A DNA stretch of 64,000 nt from Spinacia oleracea (Eukaryota > Streptophyta > Magnoliopsida > Caryophyllales > Amaranthaceae). Below are positions 46,397 to 57,268 of this stretch, piece after piece (position 1 is the first letter of the stretch; the number at the start of each line of letters is the position of its first letter). The notes under the pieces were generated by a model. That model worked only from the letters and a program-made list of their open reading frames with translations, had not been told where the DNA came from and did no database searches. The DNA lies in contig NC_079492.1 of the NCBI RefSeq assembly GCF_020520425.1, positions 67,881,671-67,945,670 on the forward strand. The letters are read 5' to 3'. A program made the translations under genes and the position numbers.

Positions 46397-48222
46397 AGCA
46401 AGCCCAGAAAAGGGTCCAGGAGACCGAAGGGCAAAAGAAAAAACCAATCCTCGTGGTATTCGGAGGACAAAGATCTAACAACTCCAGCAAGAAGTACTTA
46501 AGGGCCCTCTCCCACCGAGTCAACTTCAGCAATGTAGGGGAGAATCATCCCACTCCCCCGAACATGACTTTCACCGCTGATGATTGCCTCGGGACCCAGT
46601 ACAAACATGACGACCCGTTGGTGATCGAAATGGATCTCAACAACCACAACGTCCATAGAGTACTAGTCGATGGAGGGAGCGCTGTCAAAATCATCTTCAG
46701 GAACTGTTTCGAACAGCTCATCCTCGAAGAGGGAGAAGAGTCACTGACCAAGGTCAGTTACCCATTGATCGGATTCAACGGATCCGCAGCTATTCCCCGA
46801 GGAAAGATCACCCTACCCGTTACAATCGGCCAAGGCCTGGCGGCAAGAAACGTCCGAGAGGAATTCTTGGTGATGGACTGCGACTCAGTGTATAACGCCA
46901 TCATGGGACGAACCATGATCCACAAGATACAAGCAGTTCCATCCACATACCATCAGATGATGATGTATGTCTCGGATGCTGGCTTCGCCGAGCCGATAAA
47001 CGGCGACCAAGAGGTGGCAAGGTCAACCTGTCACACGGCCATCCGAAAGCCGAGGCTAGGAGACAGTCCCGAGGACAAAGATGAGAAGAGTTCTCCCCCA
47101 GGTGGAGAAAAAGATGCCAAGAGGAGAAAGGCGGGGCCGAGCAACCTGGTAAAGCCCGCAGAAGTTGATGCTCGACCAGAGACCCTTTCCCCCGAATCAG
47201 ACCAAGAGATGGAAGACATTTCCCTAGAGGATGAGTCAGACAGAAGTGTCCGAATAGGCAAAGGCCTAGGCTCGGGACTTCGAATAGAGTTGATCCAGCT
47301 GCTGATGGGTCACAAAGACATCTTCGCGTGGTCGGCGGCTGACATGCCAGGGATAGATCCGAAGATGATATGTCACAAGCTGGATGTCAGTCCCGAAGCT
47401 CGACCAATCAAACAGAAGAAAAGAAACTACTCCTCGGAGAAAAACAAAGCTATCGCCGAAGAGGTGAAGAAGCTACAAGAGGCAGGCTTCATCGAGCCGT
47501 GCATGTACCCCAAGTGGTTGGCCAATGTGGTCATGGTCAAAAAAGCGAATGGCTCGTGGCGCATGTGCGTCGACTTCACTGATCTGAACCGAGCCTGCCC
47601 AAAAGATTGCTATCCCCTCCCGAGGATAGATCAACTAGTGGACTCAACCAGTGGCCATGCATTGCTAAGCTTCATGGACGCCGTTTCAGGGTACCATCAA
47701 GTATTCATGCACCCCGACGATAAAGCGAAGACCGCCTTCATCACGAGCGCAGGAGTGTTCAACTACAGAATGATGCCCTTCGAATTGAAAAACGCCGGAG
47801 CCACCTACCAGAGACTAGTTGATCATGTCTTCGCCGATCAAAAAGGAAGGAACGTCGAGGTCTATGTGGACGATTCCATAGTAAAAAGCGTGAAGGAAGA
47901 AGATCACATCAAAGACCTGGCTGAGACCTTCGCCAACCTAAGGAGGTACAACATGAAACTGAACCCGAAGAAGTGTGTCTTCGGGGTAAAGTCAGGAAAG
48001 TTCCTCGGATTCATGGTGAGCGAAAGGGGAATAGACGCAAACCCAGACAAGGTCCAGGCCGCGCTAGATCTGCCCGAACCGAAGACAAAAAGAGACGTGC
48101 AAAGGCTAACGGGCAGGTTAGCCGCACTGTCAAGATTCATATCGAAAGCTTCGGATAAAGGGGCACCCTTCTTCAAAGCTCTCAAACCCAAGACCCTTCC
48201 CGGAGGAGAGCAGAACCCATAA
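46397..48222 (+). pseudogene. Tat pol: protease and reverse transcriptase
   Basis: Open frame of 589 codons from 46453, continuous with gag upstream of CACTA B. Retropepsin region: 'VHRVLVDGGSAVKIIF', where the active site is Asp-Gly-Gly instead of the usual Asp-Thr/Ser-Gly. Reverse transcriptase: 'PKWLANVVMVKKANGSWRMC', 'DFTDLNRACPKDCYPLPRID', 'LLSFMDAVSGYHQV', and catalytic 'EVYVDDSIVKS' (YVDD), with the thumb region after it. The frame ends in a stop (48220-48222) and shifts by one for the next domain, so this copy cannot make a full polyprotein. The altered protease triad may also inactivate it. Confidence 0.9.
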
Positions 48223-48930
48223 AAAAGAAAGGCGTCCCGAGGAAAGTGGACCCCGAGCTGACATGGGAACAAGAGCAAAAGGATGCATTCCAGCAGCTCA
48301 GGGCTCACCTAGCTCAACTGCCGACGCTAGCCAGGCCCAAAGAAGGAGAAGCTCTATACTTATACGTCGCAGTCAGCCCCGGGACCGTAAGCGCAGTACT
48401 CCTCCGAGAGGAAGTAAAGAAGCAACAGCCAATCTACTTTACCAGCCGAACCCTAACGGATGCCGAAACTCGGTATCCACTCATTGAGAAAGTAGCATAC
48501 GCAGTGGTGGTAGCAGCTCGAAAGTTAAGACCCTATTTCGACTCCCATCAAATAGTAGTGCTCATTGAACCTCCACTTGAAAAAGTGCTAGACAAGATAG
48601 AAAGGTCGGGAAGATTGGCTGCTTGGGCTTTCGAGTTATCTGAGTTCGGAATCAAGTATCAGCCGAGGACGGCCATCAAAGCACATGCACTCGCAGACTT
48701 CTTGGCCGAATGTTCATATCAGGAGGTGCTAGATGACACCAAGAGAACATGGGAGGTCTACACTAACGGATCTTCCACTGTAAACGGCTCGGGAGCCGGA
48801 ATAGTGCTGATACCCCAGTGGGAAAAAGCATAGAGTACGCCCTAAAGTTCGGTTTCAAAGCAACCAACAATGAGGCCGAATACGAGGCCGCAATCGCAGG
48901 AATAGAGCTGTGCTTATCTCTGGAAGCCGA
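48223..48930 (+). pseudogene. Tat pol: RNase H and start of a second, archaeal-type RNase H
   Basis: Frame at 48246-48833: 'LTWEQEQKDAFQQLRAHLAQ', 'YTSRTL'-like and 'AETRYPLIEKVAYAVVVAAR' are the RNase H attached to Gypsy reverse transcriptase; then 'ALADFLAECS' and 'WEVYTNGSSTVNGSGAGIVL' begin the additional archaeal-type RNase H that marks Tat and Ogre elements. A one-base loss near 48828 shifts the frame, after which 'YALKFGFKATNNEAEYEAAI' continues. The domain is cut off near 48930. Confidence 0.85.
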
Positions 48931-49340
48931 AAGCTGTCATCCCTGTAGAGATCGGAACAGAAAGCTTAAGGGTCCAGGCATACAACAGGTATGATGGAGT
49001 CCATGGTCAAAGCAACGACCAACTTCTGTCCGAATCCTTGGACCTACTAGACGAAGCTCGGGACGAGGCCAGAACCCTGAACGCAGCTTATCAGCAAAGA
49101 GTCAGCAAGCATTACAACCGAAGAGTCAACGCCAGACCTCTAAAAGTCGGCGACCTAGTGCTCAGAAACGCTTTCGCGGTTCAGAAAGGAAGGATCCATG
49201 GGAAACTCTCGGCAACATGGGAAGGACCATACATCATCCACTCTGAAAAGAGGACTAGCACCTTTATGCTTAAACAGTTAGATGGAACAATCTTGAAGAA
49301 CCATTGGAATGCCGATGTTCTCAAGAAATATTTTGTATGA
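48931..49340 (+). pseudogene. Tat integrase C-terminal end after internal deletion
   Basis: From about 48931 the sequence reads 'AVIPVEIGTESLRVQAYN' and then 'LDLLDEARDEARTLNAAYQQ', 'VGDLVLRNAF', 'GPYIIHSEKRTSTFMLKQLD', which is the end of integrase. The zinc-binding HHCC and catalytic DDE parts are missing entirely: a deletion joins RNase H directly to the integrase tail. The repeat of 'gaagcc/gaaagc' at the junction may be the microhomology used. Confidence 0.8.
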
Positions 49341-50478
49341 TCTAACTCCTTCCTTTTGTAATCCAAGTAAGTCGTTTAATGAGAAGAGGAAAGCCACTGG
49401 CACCATGTGTTTCATTAAACATACCCTTGTCTTTTTATTCAATCAATATGTCTTTATGCATGCAACTTCGGATCTGATCAATCCGAAGCTAAAATAAACC
49501 CGAAGTAGCCATTTTCTGGGGTCAAAAGGCCCAAGAAATAGCTAATTCGAAACAACCCGCAAGGTACCGTCCAGAATCCTCGGATTCGCGGTACCCAGGG
49601 ATAATCCGTTCGCAAAAAAGCCCCGAACAGTTAAAAGAGTTCGGCTGAGATCCATGGATCCCCAAAACTCATAACAGTCAGGCTTGCGATTTCTTGCCCA
49701 GGTTTCCGAACCACAAGAAGTCGGAAGAACGGAAGTAGACATAAGAGCTAAAAAGCAGACTCAACAGATCCACAGATCTGAAGAGCTCAGAAGCAGACTC
49801 TAATGCCTACAAACATAGAGAGCTCAAAAGCAGACTCAACAGATCCACGGATCTGAAGAGCTCAGAAGCAGACTCTAATGCCTACAAACATCAAAAGAGC
49901 TCAAAAGTAGACCCAACAGATCCACGGATCTGATGAGCTCAAAAGAAGACTCTAGACATGTCTACAAACGACATGCAAAGCTCAAAAGCAGACTCAGATT
50001 CACGGATCTGGTAAGCTCAAAAGTAGACTAAGCATACCCAACATTGGGAAATGGCTCGGAAGCAAACCAAGTCCTTCAACAAATCTACATATTTGAAAGA
50101 ATAAGGGAGATCCGCGGATGAAAACTGAATCCAAAGACCCCAAAACAAAAGTTAAATACCTCGGAAATGCAAGAAAAGATGAAACGAAATAGCGAAGTCA
50201 TTTTATTTCAACATTTGGGGAGCAAACACGATTACACCAACTAAAGCTCGGATCAAACCGAGGAATCCTCAAAAAATTGAAAGCAAAATGACTTAAAAAG
50301 CTAAATCGGCAGCCATCAACAGACAAAACGTCGGCCTACCGAAGTACTAGGAAAGCAAAATAAAATAAAATTATTGAAGTACAACGCAGTGCCGAGGCAA
50401 AAGGGGGAAAATTAAGCGCAAGTTCGGGGGCCCTCAACTGGAACCAACCGACTCTGAGGAAGACAACTGCCCAAGTCC
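49341..50478. repeat. Tat 3' noncoding region with 75-bp tandem repeats
   Basis: Between 49742 and about 50030 a unit containing 'gagctcaaaagcagactcaacagatcca' in variants repeats at about 75-77 bp spacing, three clear and one or two degraded copies. Each unit has the small palindrome 'cagatc...gatctg'. Short tandem repeats in this place are characteristic of Retand-like elements. The rest (50040-50478) shows no gene. Confidence 0.75.
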
Positions 50479-53400
50479 CTAGGGGACATCACCATCACGT
50501 CCCTGAGGAGCAGCTTGCGAAGAAGTACCAACAGTGGTGTCCTCTTCCGAGGCGACCTTCCGAGCCTGCTGTCCTTTAGCAGCTTCTTCGCGCTCCCTGG
50601 CCGCATCATCCCTATCAGCCTGGCACTCATCCTGGTTGTCCTCAGCCTCGAGCCATTTAGGCACATGCTCGGCCCACTTAAAGTCAGGCATGTTCTTGGC
50701 AAATATCCTGCGGGCGCCGAGGATACCCTCCCAGTACATATCCTGGCACTGCTCCCCAGTATACATCCGAGCCTTCTGCTGCTCGAGGTCACGAACCTGT
50801 TCCTTTAGACGCTTAATGTCATCCTCAAGAACAGGAATCCGGTCAACCTCGGCCTGAAGCCTCATATTGCTCTCCCGAAGGTCGACAATCGTGGTGTCTT
50901 TACCTTGGAGCTTGGCCTCCAGGTCAACCTTCTCAGCAGCATGCCTCTTCTTCTCCGCCTCGTACTTCTCGGCATCTTCTCCCGCATGGAAAGCAAGAAT
51001 GCCGACCTCCTTCCCAATCCGAACCAAGGCATCCCCCCCTTCCTTGGTAAACTCAGCAACCTCCTCCCTTGCCTTCGCAAGTTCGGAAACGACTAAGCTG
51101 AAATTTCTATCAATGTTGGGGATGTCCCGAGCGTAGATTGCCTCAAACTTTTGGAGTCTCCTCTCATCATGAGACTGGCATGCAGCAGACAGAGAGCTCC
51201 AATAGGCAACCTAAGTAAAAAAATGGGAGGCGAGCTTAGCTAACGAAAGAAGAAAGGAAAGCTACGGCCAAAACAAAACATGTACACATTACCTCGTTCA
51301 GATGGTACTGAGCCATCTTGGTAGGGTGGTTCACCACCTCCCCAGGAACGCGGAACTGAGGAATCCCGCGAAGCAAATTCTCATGGGCAGCTTCGGGACC
51401 GATCAAAGAGCCCACATGGGACAAATGATCCTCACCCAGCACGGCAGGACGAGCATACCGAGCCATGGTCTCCCGAACCTCCAACGGAATCCTCTTCAAA
51501 GGAACGTTCGCGCAGGGGTCACCATGGATCAACCCTTCCAGCATGGAGGTAGAAGTTGAGCCCAGGGTCTCACGAACCCTCTTAACCCCACGACCCTCAG
51601 AAGCTCCACCTTCAGCGAGCTGGAAAGGCGAAGGTTGCTCAGCACCTTCAGCAGCCGAGGTCAGGTTCTCAGCAGCCTCCGTATCAGAGATCTCCACCAC
51701 TATCTTCGGTGGAGTCTCGGGATCCCCCTCCATGTCGCCAACGGCGAACTTATTCGTTGCGGGGTCCTCGATGGCAAACATAGGAATGTCTGCCTCAGCT
51801 TTCTCCACCTCATGGGTGATATCCTCAACGAACACTTCCGTTGGAGTCAAAGGCTTCAACGGGGAAGGAACATCAGCCTCCTGAGCCAAAGGTTGGTCGA
51901 CAAGCTCGTTTGATACAAGCACCGCGACGCTCTTCAGCTTCTGGCCAGGTTTGGGGATAAAGCGGCGCAAGTGCGGCGGAGGCCCCATCTCCTTCTGCTG
52001 ACGAGCAAGGTAGAGTTTTCCTGCTTCAGCAAGGCTCGGATCCTCAGCAACAACCTGCTGAATCCTCTCCTCAGTCAGAAAAGGTCGACGGCCCAAGAAC
52101 TCAAGAACCTCGGGTGAAGGGGTTACCTCGGCCGAAGACGAAGACTTCTTCTTCTTCTTCTTCTTCTTCTTCGGAGACCTCTCCTTAGCAACCGACTTCC
52201 CCTTCCGAGAAGCTTCGTCCTCCGAAAACTTCCGCTTCTGCAACCTCCGCGATTCCTGGAAGACGCAGGAAAATAAGAATACAAGTAGAAACCTCCAGAA
52301 AACACGAGAAAATAAAGAACACCTAACTCGGGAATAGCGAAAGAGGGAGGAGATGAAGCAGACGAGGTAACCGGTACAGCAACCGTCACTTCAGGACCCT
52401 ATACAAAAGCAAAATAAGATGAGACCCACATCAGAAAATGCTTAACACTTCGCATCCGAACAAGCAGAACAAGGAGGTTACCGGATCAGAAGTAGTTACC
52501 AGTTCAGGCAGAACACTCTGTCTGGGAACCGCTTCTCCAGGGTTATCAGCAGACCAAGGATCAGCTCGGATATCGTCGATATGAGCCAAAGTGTGGGCGG
52601 AGAACCGATGATTCTCTAGCCTCGGCTGCCGAGGGTTGGAAGACTTAAAATCGTAAGGAGGACAGCTTTCGAGAATCCTACTACCCTCCAATTTATACCC
52701 CAGCACCTCAGGGTCAATAGCAGCCTCACCGAACGCTGCGCAAGAAAAAGTAAATGGGTTAGATAAAAACAAAGCTAGAGGCAAGCACCTCAGCCGAAGC
52801 GCGATCTCAGCACAAGAAAGCTCACCCCTATCATGAATCCTACTGAGACCGGCAGCAGCGAGGAGAGCCTCTTGAGTGATATAGTGGAAATTAGGAAGCC
52901 AGTACAAAGGCTCCCTAATCGATTTCGCTCGGAACCACTCAAGCAGAGCAACATGATCCGAATTGCTCGGATCAACAGGGCCAACCCTAGACATCTCCGG
53001 ATCCACCCTCACAAACCACTTCGGCGGCGCATAGTAGTGTGGATGCTTCGGATCGACAGGCACCCTCACTAGGAGCCACTGCTTCTTCCAATTATGGACC
53101 GAAGAAACATAAGGAAACGCGGTCAACTACTGCGATTCGCCCTTCCGAAGACGTTTGTTGGTGATGGTCCACCAACCATGTTGGGCATTCTGGTTCCTCC
53201 CGAGCTCGTGCATCTCCTTGAAAACTTCTAGCGACGGAGGGTAACTGAGGAAATCACACGTCCAGCGGTAGGAGATTATATGACGCATAGACTTCGGCGT
53301 CAGTTGGGCCAAAGAAATGTTGTACTCCTCCAACACGTGAGAAACGAACGGATCTAAGGGAAACCGAAGCCCATAGTCAAAATGGTGGAGGTATACAGCA

Positions 53401-53813
53401 ATAAAACCTGGAGGCGGCCTCGTCACCCGAGCATGCCTCTGAAGCGGAAGCTCACACCAGTAACCCAAGGCATACTGAATGCCATAAAGATCCTCGGCGA
53501 GACGATGGTAACGACCACGGCGAGCTTCAACTAACCACTCCCCCTCGACGGCCGTGCCGTCAAGACCAGCGATCTCGCTCGGATCATCGAAGAGAGCCGC
53601 AAGTCTACCTTCAGGGTCCGCCTCCTCCCACCGCCTCGGGAAGAAAGGGCGGATAGGAAAGCGGCCAGTAGCACCAGTTCCAGGACTTGGCCCGGCATGA
53701 GCTCCACTCCCCGAACGCTCTTCAGCCTCGGAGGAAGTTTTCGTTGGTCTATCTTCGGAACCACTAGACGAAGACACCACACCAGATTTCTTTTTCCATC
53801 TCCCCCCAGCCAT
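50479..53813 (-). pseudogene. Antisense five-exon gene of the Tat element (gypsy-type transposon protein)
   Basis: Minus-strand exons: 53813-52826, 52735-52482, 52398-52327, 52255-51293, 51210-50479, with introns of 90, 83, 71 and 82 bp. The exons sum to 3,009 bases, 1,003 codons. Exon 1 ('RPPPGFIAVYLHHFDYGLRF', 'PLDPFVSHVLEEYNISLAQL', 'TPKSMRHIISY') matches the domain listed in Pfam as putative gypsy-type transposon (PF04195, from memory). Exon 4 has a Lys run (from a TTC repeat) and exon 5 is a long coiled coil ending in Gln/Ala/Glu-rich sequence. Two lesions: a TAG at 53127-53129, and the third donor reads GAG/TTAGGT where GAG/GTAGGT would restore phase. Antisense genes of this type are known in Grande and other Tat elements; their function is unknown. 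Confidence 0.8.
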
Positions 53814-54256
53814 GGCAAAAACTCCAAAGAAAATAGAGTGCCGAAGTGCTAAGAACTGAAAGACAAAAGGAGAAAACGAGAAACAAATTACCTTGCTCGA
53901 AGCGGAAATCGCCGGCGAATCAAAGGGAACCAGGATCCGAGGCTAATTCTCGGCGTATTCACGAAGATCTGAAGAAAACTCACAAAGAAATCGGCAAAAT
54001 TCTAGGAAAAATTCGAGAATTTGGGTGAATAAAGTTTTGAATGATCGTTTGGGTCGAGTATTTAAAAACCTTGGCTCGAGAAACCGCCCAACTCCAACTT
54101 TATCCTAAGCCGTTCGATCAACGCCATTCGCAAAACATCCATGTGACACCTGCCCCACTGATGCATGGTTCCAACGCCCCTTTTTTAAAAAAAAGAGAGG
54201 GAAAACTTTCCAACTTCTGATACAGGAAACCCGCCCATTTGTTCCTAAATGGGCCG
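53814..54256. other. Region between antisense gene and polypurine tract
   Basis: Should contain the antisense gene's promoter and leader. A T/A run at about 54178-54198 can fold back on itself. No gene. Confidence 0.4.
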
Positions 54257-54273
54257 GGTCTGGGGGGGCATGT
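54257..54273 (+). promoter_or_regulatory. Polypurine tract of the Tat element
   Basis: 'ggtctgggggggca' sits immediately before the right LTR, as required for plus-strand priming. Confidence 0.7.
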
Positions 54274-54714
54274 TGTTTGGGCTCCCAATTGACTATCAAT
54301 TGGGCCACTAAGTCCAAAGCCCAAGGGCTCAATATAGCAGCATCAAACCAACAAGCACTACAGTCCAAAAGGCTATTCAGCCACCAATCAGGGCCCAAGG
54401 CCCACTTGCAATAAATGACCTAAGGGCAATCATTGCACGAACACTATAAATAAGCCGTCATGGCTCACTTACCAAGGTACGTCCATTTTCACGCCTTAAG
54501 ACTACTCTTCTAGGGAACTTCTCTCTCTAGAATTCGAGCATTGTTCTTACTTAGGCATCGGAGGGGCTTTCCTCGGAAACACCCCCGAGGCTAGTAACTC
54601 GTTCATTGTGCAGGTTGATTTGGACACGATACATTCGAGCTAGCAAGATCTTCAACACATACAAAAGGGCCTTCATTCGAAGCCCATTGTTTCATCCACT
54701 TCAACACCGGAACA
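54274..54714 (+). repeat. Right LTR of the Tat element
   Basis: 441 bp. Differences from the left LTR seen by eye: one in 'aaaccca', one in 'catgactc', two around 'gaatccgagcattc', one in 'acataaaaaa'. Confidence 0.95.
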
Positions 54715-54782
54715 CTATTCATTGGGGATTCGGAGTTCAAGTTTTACATGTTTGCTGTTTATCTGGCTCTGTATTTGTTTTA

Positions 54783-54986
54783 AGGGTGTCATGTTGAATC
54801 AGTTAGGGAACATAGAGAGAAACCTCTAAAGATAAGAACATGAAAGGGGCTGGGAAGCTAAAAAATGGGAGATGGCAATGCCTTCTTTTTTTTTTGTCAG
54901 AGAGCCAAGCAACATTGAGAAAGTACGTGAGGTTCAACACAGGATGTCAGAGCCAAGCAACATTGAGAAAGTACGTGAGGTTGAAG
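54783..54986 (+). pseudogene. IQD-like gene, second exon relic
   Basis: After a possible acceptor (about 54782) the sequence contains 'KGAGKLKNG', which suits the basic Lys-rich part of IQD proteins. Beyond a ten-T run and in the next frame comes 'REPSNIEKVREV', close to the conserved 'REPSSIEK' of the family. That phrase is present twice: a segment of about 50 bases at 54901-54980 is duplicated in tandem. A donor-like GTAAGG follows at 54987. Frameshifts show a dead gene. Together with the exon at 34238 it supports the view that the Tat element landed in an intron. Confidence 0.5.
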
Positions 54987-55079
54987 GTAAGGTGCAATAG
55001 AAGTTCAGATTCGGAAACCACTCAATCAGAGTTGTAGGCGAACATATGCTTGTGTCCTCGTCACTAATAATTATTATTC

Positions 55080-55099
55080 TCTTTTTTTTTTCTTTTTGA
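55080..55099 (-). repeat. Poly-A tail of the right-hand LINE (T-run on the plus strand)
   Basis: A T-rich run lies directly after the last LINE RNase H sequence in minus-strand reading. This marks the 3' end of the LINE. The matching 5' duplication lies outside the window. Confidence 0.65.
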
Positions 55100-55540
55100 C
55101 ATATGCTAAAACAAACAAACAAACTAAGGAAAGAAAGAAAAGGAAATAGATGTCGAAGCCGCTTTGTGTGCAAGATCATGCGCCTCTTGAACCTGTTGTC
55201 GACTTACCTTATTAATACTGCACCAGCCCATGGTACTCCCCAGTCGATGTATTTCCTTCACAGTCCAAAGATTTTGAATATCACTGGTCTCCTGCTGTAG
55301 TAGCATCTCAACCAACGTCTGAGAGTCAGTAAGAATTGTAATACAACGAAGGTTGGCAGTAATACTCCATTGAAGAGCAAATAAACATGCAAGTGCCTCT
55401 GAGCCGACTCCGTTGATCCCACACGCGCCCCTCCTAAAACCCTGTTTGTGGAAGGTTGTTGATTTTCAAGGAACCAACCCATACCAGCAATTCGATTTTT
55501 CTTCTTCCACGAACAATCTACTTGAATAAAGCAACATGGT
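55100..55540 (-). pseudogene. LINE RNase H domain
   Basis: Two minus-strand frames together give an RNase H of the kind found at the C-terminus of plant L1-like ORF2. 55482 downward gives 'GMGWFLENQQPSTNRVLGGA', then after a frameshift the 55315-55124 frame gives 'VEMLLQQETSDIQNLWTVKE' with the 'TDSQTLVEM' phrase just before. The domain removes RNA from RNA-DNA hybrids. At least one frameshift breaks it. Confidence 0.7.
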
Positions 55541-55544
55541 CCTT

Positions 55545-56009
55545 CTATTCCTGTATCAGCAAGTATTTCTCTAAAAAAACCCGGAGGATATAAAGGATCA
55601 ATTTCGGAGGATGAAGAAAGTGCAAAATCCCCTGTTGACGTATTGCATCCGTGATAAGAGAAAAAACTGTAGATATATTACCATGATCATTCCTGAAAAC
55701 TCCGTTGTTCCTTGCCAACCAAAGACCCCACATAGTAGCAATAAAGTAAATAGCCCTAGAGCTATTTTTCCCATCCTGGCGTTGAAAAAGCCGGATATAG
55801 TAGAGAAACCAATCTACAAAAGAAAGGTCCTCATTGATTTCTGAATGGATCTCAAGAGATCCAATCCTCCACACTTGTTTCGCTAGGTCACAAAAGCGAA
55901 ATATGTGCTGAGTATCCTCATTACTATTTGCACTAAAATCGCAAGTAACAGACAACGGAATCCCACGGTCTGCAATATTAACCTTCGTAGCAATTCCATT
56001 GTACAACAA
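55545..56009 (-). pseudogene. LINE zinc-binding reverse transcriptase domain (zf-RVT)
   Basis: 'LYNGIATKVNIADRGIPLSV', 'TCDFSANSNEDTQHIFRFCD' and 'RAIYFIATMWGLWLARNNGV' are the family order of the zf-RVT domain, though the usual first Cys-x2-Cys pair reads Cys-Asp-Phe-Ser. The frame is separated from the preceding domain (56013-56786) by a frameshift at about 56010. Confidence 0.75.
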
Positions 56010-56012
56010 TTT

Positions 56013-56855
56013 TCATAGGAAAAGCTTCCATTTTGGGAGGCTCTTGAGAGCCCGGAGGATTTTAAAGAATTCTAGGTCTTGGTGAGGTGTAGCAAGACCA
56101 TAGTCTTCAACTGCCAACATAACGTATGCCGTTTTGACAGTAAAATTTCCCGACTTATGAAAACGCCAGTATTGAAAATCATCAGCAGCAGCAAAAGGTA
56201 ATTCCATTGCAGCAATCTGTTTAGCATCATTAAACTCAAAACACGAATTGACCTTATGCAGATTCCAATCCGTCCCAGTGGGAAGAATGAAATGATTGAC
56301 TTTCCATTTCATAGCATTTCGGAGGGTCACATTTGATTTTAACTCGGGAATTCTGCCATTTACCCATCTATCTTTCCCTGCCCAAACTGCATTTCCATTC
56401 CCAATTTTCCACTCGCAACCTTGTAGAAGAAGATTACTAGCACGACAAATACCCCGCATACCCCAGGAAAATTTTCGACCTTTAAATGTACATACCTTCC
56501 CGGTCACGAGAGGGGATGAAAACTTCCTCCTATAAGCTTCGGCCAACATTGTGTGTGGATTCTTATAAATACGCCATGCTTGTCTCATCAATAGAGCTTT
56601 ATTCAGGGAAACCATACTACGAATCCCCAAACCTCCTAAACCTTTAGGGAGTTGGATAATCTTTTTCCTAGCCCAGTGCATTCCTGAATTCTCTTTATTA
56701 GCCCAAAAAAATCGAGCTAAAATAGAATCAACCTTATAAGAAATCGAAAGCGGAATTTCCATACAGTTCAGGACATGGGACGCCATTGCAATAAGAACAG
56801 AATTGATAAGAATAAGTTTATGAGCTTGGGACAGATGAACTGAATTCCAGGAGCT
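56013..56855 (-). pseudogene. LINE ORF2 segment after the reverse transcriptase core
   Basis: Contains 'LINSVLIAMASHVLNCMEIP', 'ARFFWANKENSGMHWARKKI', 'PKGLGGLGIRSMVSLNKALL', the standard stretch between the reverse transcriptase core and zf-RVT in plant LINEs. It directly abuts the solo LTR at 56861, with the AACCT duplication in between; the remainder of the ORF is at 62247 and above. Confidence 0.85.
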
Positions 56856-57268
56856 AACCTTGTTAGGTTATGATACATATGAATAAACATAAATCATGCG
56901 GAAAAACCATAATGCCAGGAAACATATAATTTACACATAATCATATAGCATAATTTAGATGTTTTATCCAAGAAAAGGTATTTATAGTTTGCATAGTCCA
57001 ACCATTGATTCCGAAAATTTATACAATAAATTGGGTAGGTTGCTAGTAAAGTTCTCTATCCACGATTCTGCTATTTACTTTAACTGAAAACTGAATTTAA
57101 TAAAAAAATATTACTGGAATATCGGAGGAACTCCCCGCCTGAGACGGGTAGAAATAGTAAAGAGGGGGTGCAATTTGTAATGCTTTGATTATTTTTATGT
57201 ACAAAGCAACAAACATTCGAATTAGAAATTTGAATTGGATTTATATCCGTATACCCTTTTTCTTCTTT

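Larger units (their letters stand above)
34414..54714 (+). mobile_element. Tat-lineage Gypsy retrotransposon, 20.3 kb with two nested CACTA elements, TSD CTATT
   Basis: LTRs of 441 bp (34414-34854 and 54274-54714) differ at about five positions. A perfect 5-bp duplication, CTATT, flanks the element (34409-34413 and 54715-54719). Order: LTR, primer site, gag (interrupted twice by CACTA elements), protease-reverse transcriptase-RNase H, start of a second RNase H, deletion, integrase C-terminal part, repeats, antisense gene, polypurine tract, LTR. Without the CACTA elements it is about 10.5 kb. The second (archaeal-type) RNase H and the long 3' region with an antisense gene place it in the Tat group with Retand and Grande. 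It lacks the integrase core, so it needs another copy to move. Confidence 0.93.

Noticed and set aside
46453..49340. A working Tat polyprotein
   Set aside because: A stop and frameshift at about 48222, another shift near 48828 and a missing integrase core exclude it.
55258..55482. Separate small minus-strand gene
   Set aside because: Its first half is the LINE RNase H in frame; the rest is frameshifted continuation.
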